From positions 310,001 to 374,000 of the forward strand of contig JAFLBI010000002.1 in the NCBI GenBank assembly GCA_017303835.1: 64,000 nt of DNA, written 5' to 3'. The translations under genes and the position numbers were made by a program. Shown here piece after piece: positions 34,736 to 42,889 of the stretch (position 1 is its first letter; each line of letters starts with the position of its first letter). The stretch is from Chitinophagales bacterium. GTDB lineage: Bacteria > Bacteroidota > Bacteroidia > Chitinophagales > Chitinophagaceae. Below the pieces are notes generated by a model. It searched no databases. It was not told the DNA's origin and worked only from the letters and a program-made list of their open reading frames with translations.

Positions 34736-36394
34736 ATGCGTAAACTGAGTTGGATTTTTTTGTTGTTGCTGACTGCTTGTTCTAAAAAACCGGCAGATCA
34801 ACCAAGTACACCGGTAACGCCTGTCAATTTCTCTATTCAATCATGGTCTGTTGATGGCAGTACGGGTGTAACCAGCTATGTGCATGTGAAACCCAATCCG
34901 GTTATCCGTTTGGGGTTTCAGGCACCCATCAATCGTACTACCGTGAATGGTGCGATTAAGCTGAATACAGCTTCCGCTGTTACCGTGCCATATTCAGTTG
35001 ACTATGCTTCCGGCGATAGTGTATTGATTGTTCAACCCTCTGCAGCGCTTGATTTCTTGAGTCGTTATTCATTGGTTATCGGTACGGGACTTCAATCAAA
35101 GTCTGGAGGCAGATTAACATCACCCACAACCATCAACCTCTATACACAAATAGATTCCACAGATAAGTTTGCACGTATTTCGGATGATGCATTGCTAACG
35201 CTTGTGCAAAGACAAACCTTTCGTTATTTCTGGGATTTTGCACATCCGGTTAGTGGTTTGGCGCGTGAAAGAAACACTTCCGGTGATGTAGTAACTACCG
35301 GCGGTTCGGGCTTTGGTATCATGGCCATACCTGCAGCAGTAGAGCGGGGTTTTATCACACGTGCTCAAGCACTCACCAGAATGCAGACTGTGGTAGGCTT
35401 TCTCAAAAACACTGCTCAGAAATTTCATGGAGCTTTTCCGCATTGGTTGAATGGAACAACCGGAGTGGTTGTGCCCTTCAGTGCAAAAGATAACGGAGCC
35501 GATTTGGTAGAGACAAGTTTTCTCATGATGGGCTTGATTACAGCGCGTCAGTATTTTAATGATGCTGGTACTGCTGAAACCAATTTGCGGAATGATATCA
35601 ATACAATCTACAATGCAGTTGAGTGGAGTTGGTTTCGTAAAAATAATGAGCAGGTATTGTATTGGCATTGGAGCCCCAATTTTGCTTGGGATATGAATCT
35701 GCCCATTCGCGGCTGGAATGAATGCTTGATTACTTATGTGCTTGCAGCAAGTTCCACCACGCACACCATCCCGAAAACAGTTTATGATCAAGGCTGGGCA
35801 AAAGACGGTACTATGCGCAATGGCAATCCTTACTACAATATAACACTGCCATTAGGGCCTAATCTTGGCGGACCTTTGTTCTTTAGTCATTATAGTTTTT
35901 TAGGTATCAATCCCACTGGCTTAGTTGATGCTTATGCCAATTACCAGGATCAGGTGGTGAATCATAGTCGGATCAATTTTGAATATTGCAAAGCCAATCC
36001 GCGTAGCCAGGTTGGTTACAGTGATCAATGCTGGGGTTTAACCGCCAGTGATATTCCAGGTGTTTACACAGCTAGTTCACCTACCAATGATGTGGGTGTC
36101 ATCGCACCAACAGCGGCGTTATCATCCATGCCATTTACGCCAAATGCATCTATGGCTGCATTGCGTTTCTTTTATTACAAGCTGGGTGATAAAATTTGGA
36201 AAGATTATGGTTTTGTAGATGCATTTCACTTGGGTAATCCATGGTTCGCAGATTCTTTTCTGGCGATTGATCAGGGTCCGATAGTAGTGATGATTGAAAA
36301 CCATCGATCTCAACTGATCTGGAATTTATTCATGAGCGCACCTGAAGTAAAAGCAGGTATGCGCAAATTGGGTTTCACAGGTCCAAATCTTTGA
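34736..36394 (+). CDS. GH144-like (PF10091) glucanase with N-terminal Ig-like domain, copy 1
   Basis: The 552-residue lipoprotein (Cys15 in LLTACSKK) has an Ig-like (Big_5-type) domain at about residues 28-140 and an (alpha/alpha)6 barrel of the PF10091 glucoamylase-like family from about 150. Family motifs are QTFRYFWDFAHPVSGLARER, DLVETSFLMMG, YWHWSPNFAWDMNLPIRGWN and AIDQGPIVVMIENHRSQLIW. The founding GH144 enzyme, from Chitinophaga pinensis, is an endo-beta-1,2-glucanase. It is the first of three tandem paralogues and the only one with the extra domain. Confidence 0.85.
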   Translation: MRKLSWIFLLLLTACSKKPADQPSTPVTPVNFSIQSWSVDGSTGVTSYVHVKPNPVIRLGFQAPINRTTVNGAIKLNTASAVTVPYSVDYASGDSVLIVQPSAALDFLSRYSLVIGTGLQSKSGGRLTSPTTINLYTQIDSTDKFARISDDALLTLVQRQTFRYFWDFAHPVSGLARERNTSGDVVTTGGSGFGIMAIPAAVERGFITRAQALTRMQTVVGFLKNTAQKFHGAFPHWLNGTTGVVVPFSAKDNGADLVETSFLMMGLITARQYFNDAGTAETNLRNDINTIYNAVEWSWFRKNNEQVLYWHWSPNFAWDMNLPIRGWNECLITYVLAASSTTHTIPKTVYDQGWAKDGTMRNGNPYYNITLPLGPNLGGPLFFSHYSFLGINPTGLVDAYANYQDQVVNHSRINFEYCKANPRSQVGYSDQCWGLTASDIPGVYTASSPTNDVGVIAPTAALSSMPFTPNASMAALRFFYYKLGDKIWKDYGFVDAFHLGNPWFADSFLAIDQGPIVVMIENHRSQLIWNLFMSAPEVKAGMRKLGFTGPNL

Positions 36395-36395
36395 T

Positions 36396-37727
36396 ATGCG
36401 ACAACTACTCATACTGATCTGCATGGTTGCCATGATGCCTGTTGCAGCACAACAGCAGAAGGGCATACCGCCATTGCCATTGCAGAAAAATTTGTCAGAC
36501 AGTGCTTTGCTGGATGCAGTGCAGTTGCAGACCTTTCGCTATTTCTGGGATTTTGCGCATCCGGTAAGCGGTATGGCTAGAGAGCGAAGCAATACTTCTT
36601 TTGGTTATGGCGATGAAGTAGTAACCACCGGTGGAACAGGATTCGGCATCATGGCTACTATTGTAGCCGTAGAAAGAAAATGGATCAGCAGAGATACTGC
36701 AGCAAAGCATCTGCTGAAAATGGTGAACTTTTTATTGAAATCAGATGCCTATCATGGTGTTTTCCCGCATTGGCTGAATGGTGCAACTGGAAAAACCATT
36801 CCTTTCAGCAGAAAAGACGACGGTGCAGATTTGGTAGAGACAAGCTATTTATTTCAAGGCCTGCTTTGTGCCAGACAATATTTCACCGCTAACAACCAAG
36901 CAGAACGGGAATTGCGCAACCGAATTGGTTGGTTGTGGAATGATATTGAATGGAATTGGTTCACCAATGGGGGACAAGAAGTGTTGTACTGGCATTGGAG
37001 TCCCAATAACGGCTGGGCTATGAATTTTCCGGTGCGCGGCTTTAATGAATGCCTCATCATGTATGTGTTGGCAGCAAGTGGCGAAAAATATCCGGTGAGT
37101 AGTGCGGTTTATCACCGCGGCTGGGCTGAAAGTAATTTCTTTAAAAATGGCAAAAGCTTTTATGGTATTAAGCTGCCATTGGGTTTTGATTATGGTGGGC
37201 CATTGTTCTTTTCACATTATTCTTTTCTGGGACTGGATCCGCGCGGATTGAAAGATCGCTACGCAGATTATTGGGAACAGAACAGGAATCATACACTCAT
37301 CAACAGAGAACATTGTATTCGTAACCCCAATGGTTTCAAAGGTTATGGTGTGAATGCCTGGGGGTTAACTGCTAGTGATACTTACAATGGATACGCTGCA
37401 CATTCGCCTACAGAAGACAATGGCACCATTACGCCAACTGCTGCATTGAGCGCATTTCCATATACGCCTGAGTACAGCATGCAGGCTTTAAAACATTTCT
37501 ATTTTACCAAGGGTAATCAGTTGTGGTCGCCTTATGGTTTTGTGGATGCATACAATGAATCACAAAACTGGGTTGCTGCATCGCATCTGGCGATTGATCA
37601 GGGACCAATCATTGTGATGATTGAAAACTATCGTACTGGTTTGTTGTGGAAATTATTCATGAGTTGTCCGGAAATACAAAACGGGTTAACAAAACTTGGT
37701 TTTGAAAGTCCTTGGATCAAAAAATAA
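36396..37727 (+). CDS. GH144-like (PF10091) glucanase, copy 2
   Basis: The 443-residue protein has a signal peptide ending near PVAAQQQ and the bare PF10091 barrel. It keeps the motif set QTFRYFWDFAHPVSGMARER, DEVVTTGGTGFGIMA, DLVETSYLFQG, YWHWSPNNGWAMNFPVRGFN and LAIDQGPIIVMIENYRTGL. It begins one base after copy 1 ends. Secretion to the periplasm is expected because there is no lipobox. A role in cutting linear or cyclic beta-1,2-glucan is inferred from the family. Confidence 0.85.
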   Translation: MRQLLILICMVAMMPVAAQQQKGIPPLPLQKNLSDSALLDAVQLQTFRYFWDFAHPVSGMARERSNTSFGYGDEVVTTGGTGFGIMATIVAVERKWISRDTAAKHLLKMVNFLLKSDAYHGVFPHWLNGATGKTIPFSRKDDGADLVETSYLFQGLLCARQYFTANNQAERELRNRIGWLWNDIEWNWFTNGGQEVLYWHWSPNNGWAMNFPVRGFNECLIMYVLAASGEKYPVSSAVYHRGWAESNFFKNGKSFYGIKLPLGFDYGGPLFFSHYSFLGLDPRGLKDRYADYWEQNRNHTLINREHCIRNPNGFKGYGVNAWGLTASDTYNGYAAHSPTEDNGTITPTAALSAFPYTPEYSMQALKHFYFTKGNQLWSPYGFVDAYNESQNWVAASHLAIDQGPIIVMIENYRTGLLWKLFMSCPEIQNGLTKLGFESPWIKK

Positions 37728-37731
37728 GTAC

Positions 37732-39144
37732 ATGAAACAAGTGTTCTCTGTATTGTTGGCTTCTTGTTGTGTGCTGATAACATCGGCGCAGCCAAATAGC
37801 AAAGAGAAAAATAGTATCGCGCCAGTTGGTGTGATAAAAGGTTTGAGTGATGAGGCATTGATGGAAACCGTGCAAAGACAAACCTTTCGTTTTTTCTGGC
37901 ATTACGCGCACCCTGTTAGCGGATTGGCACGTGAAAGAAGCAATACTGTAAAAGCGCGTTATTACTGGGATTATATCAATGAAGCTTGGGATGAGCCTAA
38001 TCTGAGTACAACCACTTTTGGCGAAGAAGCATGTGCTATTGGTGGAACAGGATTTGGTATACTAAGTACAATTGTTGCGGTAGAACGTGGCTGGATTGGC
38101 AGAGATACTGCTGTAAAACGACTGATCAAGATTGCTGATTTTCTCATTCGTGCAGATGCGTATCATGGTATCTACCCACATTTCATGGATGGTAAAACAG
38201 GCAAAGCCATTCCATTCGATCGTTTGGATGACGGTGCTGACTTGGTGGAAACATCTTATCTACTTATGGGCTTTCTCTGTGCGAAAGAATATTTCAACAA
38301 AGACAATAGCATTGAAAAATACTTACGCAAAAGAGTGGATCAGATGTGGGGTGCAGCCAATTGGAACTGGCATACCAATGGCGAAAATAAATTGTACTGG
38401 CACTGGAGTCCTAACAACGGCTTCGATATGAATTTTCCCATCTGGGGTTGGAATGAATGTTTGATCACCTATGTGCTGGCAGCGGCATCGCCCAGACATG
38501 GCATTAGCAAAGCTGTTTATGATGGCACATGGGCCGGTAGTAGTGGCTTTAAAAATGGAAAATCTTACTACGGCTATACTTTGCCACTGGGCAATTTTGA
38601 TAAAGGCGGCCCGCTTTTCTTTGAGCAATACACATTCATGGGTATCAATCCCAACGGCTTAAAAGATAGCTTAGGTATTGACTATTTTGAGCAGGCCAGA
38701 AAGCATACACTGATCAATCGTGCATATTGCATAGAGAATCCTAAAAAATACAAAGGATACAGTGAGTTCTGCTGGGGGCTTACAGCCGGCGATAGCTACA
38801 AAGGTTATGTGGCACATTGCCCTGAAGTAGATATGGGCGTTATTCAACCAACAGCAGCCATTGCATCTCTACCATTTACGCCTAAGGAAAGTATGCAAGC
38901 CATGCGTTATTTTTATGAGGAGCTGGGTAATAAGATATGGAGCCCTTATGGCTTTGTGGATGGATTCAGTATTCATCATAACTGGTATGCGAAATCACAT
39001 TTGGCGATTGACCAAGGCCCTATTGTAGTGATGATTGAAAACCATCGTACCCAACTTATCTGGAAATTGTTCATGCAGATTCCGGATGTACAAAACGGAT
39101 TAAAGAAACTTGGTTTTGTTTTTCCAACAACTACAACTAAATAA
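37732..39144 (+). CDS. GH144-like (PF10091) glucanase, copy 3, divergent
   Basis: The ATG at 37732 gives 470 residues with a signal peptide ending in ITSAQ. The barrel motifs remain (QTFRFFWHYAHPVSGLARER, DLVETSYLLMG, YWHWSPNNGFDMNFPIWGWN). After RERSNT, however, there is an insertion of about 18 residues, and the VVTTGG motif of copies 1 and 2 reads EACAIGG. This suggests a different substrate or product size from its neighbours. It lies four bases after copy 2 and eight before the EEP gene. Confidence 0.83.
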   Translation: MKQVFSVLLASCCVLITSAQPNSKEKNSIAPVGVIKGLSDEALMETVQRQTFRFFWHYAHPVSGLARERSNTVKARYYWDYINEAWDEPNLSTTTFGEEACAIGGTGFGILSTIVAVERGWIGRDTAVKRLIKIADFLIRADAYHGIYPHFMDGKTGKAIPFDRLDDGADLVETSYLLMGFLCAKEYFNKDNSIEKYLRKRVDQMWGAANWNWHTNGENKLYWHWSPNNGFDMNFPIWGWNECLITYVLAAASPRHGISKAVYDGTWAGSSGFKNGKSYYGYTLPLGNFDKGGPLFFEQYTFMGINPNGLKDSLGIDYFEQARKHTLINRAYCIENPKKYKGYSEFCWGLTAGDSYKGYVAHCPEVDMGVIQPTAAIASLPFTPKESMQAMRYFYEELGNKIWSPYGFVDGFSIHHNWYAKSHLAIDQGPIVVMIENHRTQLIWKLFMQIPDVQNGLKKLGFVFPTTTTK

Positions 39145-39152
39145 TATCCTCG

Positions 39153-39992
39153 ATGAGAAAATTCTTACTGGTAACGGCAGTCTTGTTTGCTTCCTTGGTG
39201 CAAGCGCAGTTGAAAACTGTGGTGATGAGCTACAATATCCGTTTTGATTCACCCAACGATGGTGAAAACAAATGGGAGATTAGGCGTGGTCATTTGGCTG
39301 GACTGGTGAGTTATCATGATCCGGAATTCTTAGGCGTGCAGGAAGCGCTGCATCATCAATTACAATATTTACAGGAATCATTGCCCAATTTCAAATGGAT
39401 TGGTGTGGGCAGAGATGATGGTCAACAAAAAGGTGAATACTCTGCACTCTTATATAGAGCTGATCTCTATGAATGTTTACAACAAAAAACTGTTTGGTTA
39501 TCGCCTACACCGGATAAGCCTTCGAAAGGATGGGATGCTGCATTAGAGCGTATTTGTACTTACGGTTTGTTCAAACATAAAAAATCGAAAAAGCTGATCT
39601 GGGTAATGAATACCCATTTCGATCATGTAGGTAAGGAAGCAAGATTGGAATCTGCCAAGCAATTGTGGCAACTGGCTGAATCTTTGCAACAGCAAAAGAA
39701 AATACCGCTGGTCTTGATGGGCGATTTGAATGTAAGACCTGAAGACCCTCCATTGGTGTTCTTGAATAGTGTGATGGATCACGCTAGAAATTTGTGTGCA
39801 CAGCCTTACGGTAATCCGGATACTTGGAATGCTTTCCGCTTCAAGGAAAAACCCAATGGCCAGATTGATCATATCTTCTTACACCGAGCTTTTCCCGCTA
39901 CAGTACTGAAATATGCCACTATTACGGACTCCTATGATTTGAAATACCCATCAGATCATTTGCCTGTACTGGCACATCTTCAATTCAAATAG
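39153..39992 (+). CDS. Secreted endonuclease/exonuclease/phosphatase-family hydrolase
   Basis: The 279-residue protein has a signal peptide (ending VQAQ) and the EEP fold: MSYNIRFDSPNDGENKW, FLGVQEAL (metal Glu), MNTHFDHVG, MGDLNVRP, IDHIFLH and a final SDHLPVLAHL. The family includes phosphodiesterases and sugar-phosphate phosphatases. EEP proteins are frequent passengers of Bacteroidota polysaccharide loci. Here it could remove a phosphate or phosphodiester substituent such as phosphoglycerol from a glucan; this is inference. It abuts the next gene with no spacer. Confidence 0.85.
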   Translation: MRKFLLVTAVLFASLVQAQLKTVVMSYNIRFDSPNDGENKWEIRRGHLAGLVSYHDPEFLGVQEALHHQLQYLQESLPNFKWIGVGRDDGQQKGEYSALLYRADLYECLQQKTVWLSPTPDKPSKGWDAALERICTYGLFKHKKSKKLIWVMNTHFDHVGKEARLESAKQLWQLAESLQQQKKIPLVLMGDLNVRPEDPPLVFLNSVMDHARNLCAQPYGNPDTWNAFRFKEKPNGQIDHIFLHRAFPATVLKYATITDSYDLKYPSDHLPVLAHLQFK

Positions 39993-41165
39993 ATGAGTAT
40001 GGCTACAACTATTAGCAGAGCCGATTTTTTACAGAGAACAGCCATGGCAGGTGCCGCTGTTTTATTACAGTCACTGGAATCGTGGGCTGGAGAATCCAAC
40101 CAAGTGCTACGTGTTGGCATCATTGGTTGTGGCAGTGTGAGCAATCGCTATATTCCGCATCTGCAAACTTCACCTCATGTGAAAATCGTAAGTCTTTGTG
40201 ACATTCGTTACGAAAGAGCTGTTGCACAGAACAAGCAATACAATGTAGGTGCTGCTACGTATGCAAGCATAGATGCGATGCTGAAAGGGGTGCCCTTTGA
40301 TATGCTCGTTACGCTTACGGATATGCAAGCACATGGTGCTTTGAATAAGCAAGCTTTACTTGCTGGCAAACATGTGTGGAGTGAAAAGCCCATGGCCAAT
40401 ACTTATACTGAAGGAAAAGCTTTGTTTGAATTGGCCAAACAAAAAAACTTACGCATCTGGGGTGCACCCGCAGTGGTGAATAGTCCGCAATTTGTTTTCA
40501 TGAGTAAAGCGATTCAGGATGGTAAATTAGGTAAGGTTTCAGCTGCACATGGGCAGTACGGACATACCGGGCCCACCTGGAGTGCTTTTTTCTATGAACA
40601 AGGCGGCGGTAGTATGCCTGATCTGGGTGTGTACAATATGGCTACACTTACTGGATTATTGGGTCCTGCTACCAGTGTAATGGCTATGACAAGTATTGTA
40701 ACACCTGAGCGACAGGTAGACGATAAGGGAAAGATTACAGTAGTAGCTGAAGACAATGCACATGTATTGTTATCGCATGCCAACGGAGTGATCAGTCATG
40801 TGATGTGCGGCTTCAATTATTTTGATCCACATGGACATGAAGCCACTAATCAAACCCTGCATTCTATTCAGATTTATGGTACGCATGGGAATATGCGCTT
40901 GATTGGTTACGATTGGGAACCGAATGGTGTGTACTTGGATACATCGTGGTCAGAGCCACCAGTATTGCACCAAAAAAATGCAGAAGGCTATCAATGGCAG
41001 GAAGGTGCCACAAAAGTGGCAGAATCATTGGTGCAAAAAACTGAACCAAGAATTGCAGCAGAACATGCTTTGCATGTATTGGAAATTATTGAAGCAGCAA
41101 GAAAATCACAAGAAACAGGAAAGCGTATTGCATTAAGCAGCAAGTTTACCTGGCCCATGGTATAG
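39993..41165 (+). CDS. Gfo/Idh/MocA-family oxidoreductase with Tat-like leader
   Basis: The 390-residue protein has a Rossmann NAD(P) site (RVGIIGCGSVSNRYIP) and the family motif SEKPMANTYTEGKALFELAK. The leader SRADFLQRTAMAGAA resembles a Tat signal but has one Arg where twin arginines are expected, so export by Tat is doubtful. Members oxidise or reduce sugar hydroxyls, and some work with 3-keto-sugars. It lies directly before the GMC oxidoreductase (one base spacer), suggesting two steps of sugar oxidation. Confidence 0.85.
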   Translation: MSMATTISRADFLQRTAMAGAAVLLQSLESWAGESNQVLRVGIIGCGSVSNRYIPHLQTSPHVKIVSLCDIRYERAVAQNKQYNVGAATYASIDAMLKGVPFDMLVTLTDMQAHGALNKQALLAGKHVWSEKPMANTYTEGKALFELAKQKNLRIWGAPAVVNSPQFVFMSKAIQDGKLGKVSAAHGQYGHTGPTWSAFFYEQGGGSMPDLGVYNMATLTGLLGPATSVMAMTSIVTPERQVDDKGKITVVAEDNAHVLLSHANGVISHVMCGFNYFDPHGHEATNQTLHSIQIYGTHGNMRLIGYDWEPNGVYLDTSWSEPPVLHQKNAEGYQWQEGATKVAESLVQKTEPRIAAEHALHVLEIIEAARKSQETGKRIALSSKFTWPMV

Positions 41166-41166
41166 C

Positions 41167-42888
41167 ATGTCAGACAGCACCACACATATCAATACAAAGG
41201 GTAAAGCCACACATACTTATGATGCAATCGTTATTGGTAGTGGTATCAGCGGTGGTTGTGCTGCTAAGGAATTATGTGAGAAAGGTTTGCGCACTTTAGT
41301 ATTAGAGCGTGGTAGAAATGTGGAGCACAATAAGGATTATCCTACGATGCAACGCAATACTTGGGAGTTTGCCCATCGTGGTCAGATGCCGCGAGCATTT
41401 GTGGATGAAAATCCACTCATCACCAAAGCGGCAGGCTTTGCGGAAGACACGGCACATTTTTTTATCAAGGATGCAGATCATCCTTACATACAAGAGAAAC
41501 CATTTGATTGGATACGCGGCTATCAAGTAGGTGGCAAGTCATTAACCTGGGGGCGCTCTTGTCAGCGTTGGAGCGATTGGGATTTTTCTGCACCACAGCG
41601 TTATGGTTATGCCATTGATTGGCCCATACGATACAAGGATATTGCACCATGGTATGCACATGCGGAAAAGTTTGTCGGCATTTGCGGTACCAAAGAAAAT
41701 ATTGAGTCCATGCCCGATGGTGAATTCCTGCCGGGCTATGAACTCAATTGTGTTGAGCAGCACATGCGCGATGTGCTGAAGCAACAATTCAATCGTCATT
41801 ATATCACCGGTAGGTGGGCGCATCTGACTGAGCCTACTGCTGTTCATTTGGAGCAGGGTAGAGGTCAATGCCAGAATAGAAATCTTTGCATGCGTGGTTG
41901 TCCCTTCGGCGGGTATTTCAGCAGTGTGTCTAGCACATTGCCATGGGCAGCGAGAACGGGTTTGCTAACAGTTCGTCCGCATAGTGTGGTGCATTCCATT
42001 ATCTATGATGAAGCAGCAGGTAGGGCTGTTGGTGTGCGTGTGATTGATGCAGAGACAAAGGCTGCAATGGAGTTTTATGCAAAGATCATTTTCGTCAATG
42101 CCTCTGCATTAAACACCAACCTTATTTTACTGAACTCAACATCGAATCGTTTTCCTAACGGATTGGGTAATGACAATGGTTTGATGGGTAAGTATATCTG
42201 CTTCCATAATTATCGTGGGAGCATGGGCGGTAGTTTCGAAGGATTTACAGACCAATATTACAAAGTGCGTAAACCTGCAGAATGTGTGATTCCCAATTTC
42301 CGTAACCTTAAACAACAAGAGACGGATTTTCTGGGTGGTTATGTGATCTTCAGTGGTGCTTATCGGGAAAATCAATCCTATAATGTACCGGATGGTATTG
42401 GTGCTGCGTATAAGGATGCTTTGTCTGAGCCCGGCAAATGGGGTATGTATATGTATATGCAGGGAGAAACTATTCCAAAGGAGAGTAATCACGTAAGACT
42501 GAGTAAAGAAAAGCAGGATCAGTATGGTATTCCCCTCTTGATTACCTCAGTAGGGTATGATGAGAACGATGAGAAAATGCTGAAAGATTTTTTTGAGCAG
42601 GGTAAGCTGATGATGGAAGCAGCCGGCGCAACAGATATTCATTGGCATGATAGTAAACAAGCGCCGGGACTGGATATTCACGAAATGGGTGGTGTGCGTA
42701 TGGGCAGAGACCCAAAAACATCTTTGTTGAATGAATGGAACCAGTTGCATGCTTGCAAAAATGTATTTGTAACAGATGGTGCCTGCATGACGAGTACGGG
42801 TAATCAAAGTCCCAGTATTCTCTACATGGCATTGACAGCTCGCGCGGTAGATCATGCTGTTCGTTCACTCAAACAAAACGAATTATAA
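41167..42888 (+). CDS. GMC-family FAD oxidoreductase (sugar 3-dehydrogenase type)
   Basis: The 573-residue protein has an FAD site (AIVIGSGISGGCAAKELCEK), the substrate motif GYQVGGKSLTWGRSCQRWS and a C-terminal signature of the membrane-linked sugar dehydrogenase branch (EMGGVRMGRDPKTSLLN, then FVTDGACMTSTGNQSPS). A Cys-rich loop reads CQNRNLCMRGCPFGG. Relatives are the catalytic subunits of glucoside 3-dehydrogenases and normally need a small gamma subunit with a Tat signal plus a cytochrome; neither is visible nearby. It has no signal peptide of its own. It would make 3-keto-glucosides. Confidence 0.85.
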   Translation: MSDSTTHINTKGKATHTYDAIVIGSGISGGCAAKELCEKGLRTLVLERGRNVEHNKDYPTMQRNTWEFAHRGQMPRAFVDENPLITKAAGFAEDTAHFFIKDADHPYIQEKPFDWIRGYQVGGKSLTWGRSCQRWSDWDFSAPQRYGYAIDWPIRYKDIAPWYAHAEKFVGICGTKENIESMPDGEFLPGYELNCVEQHMRDVLKQQFNRHYITGRWAHLTEPTAVHLEQGRGQCQNRNLCMRGCPFGGYFSSVSSTLPWAARTGLLTVRPHSVVHSIIYDEAAGRAVGVRVIDAETKAAMEFYAKIIFVNASALNTNLILLNSTSNRFPNGLGNDNGLMGKYICFHNYRGSMGGSFEGFTDQYYKVRKPAECVIPNFRNLKQQETDFLGGYVIFSGAYRENQSYNVPDGIGAAYKDALSEPGKWGMYMYMQGETIPKESNHVRLSKEKQDQYGIPLLITSVGYDENDEKMLKDFFEQGKLMMEAAGATDIHWHDSKQAPGLDIHEMGGVRMGRDPKTSLLNEWNQLHACKNVFVTDGACMTSTGNQSPSILYMALTARAVDHAVRSLKQNEL

Positions 42889-42889
42889 T

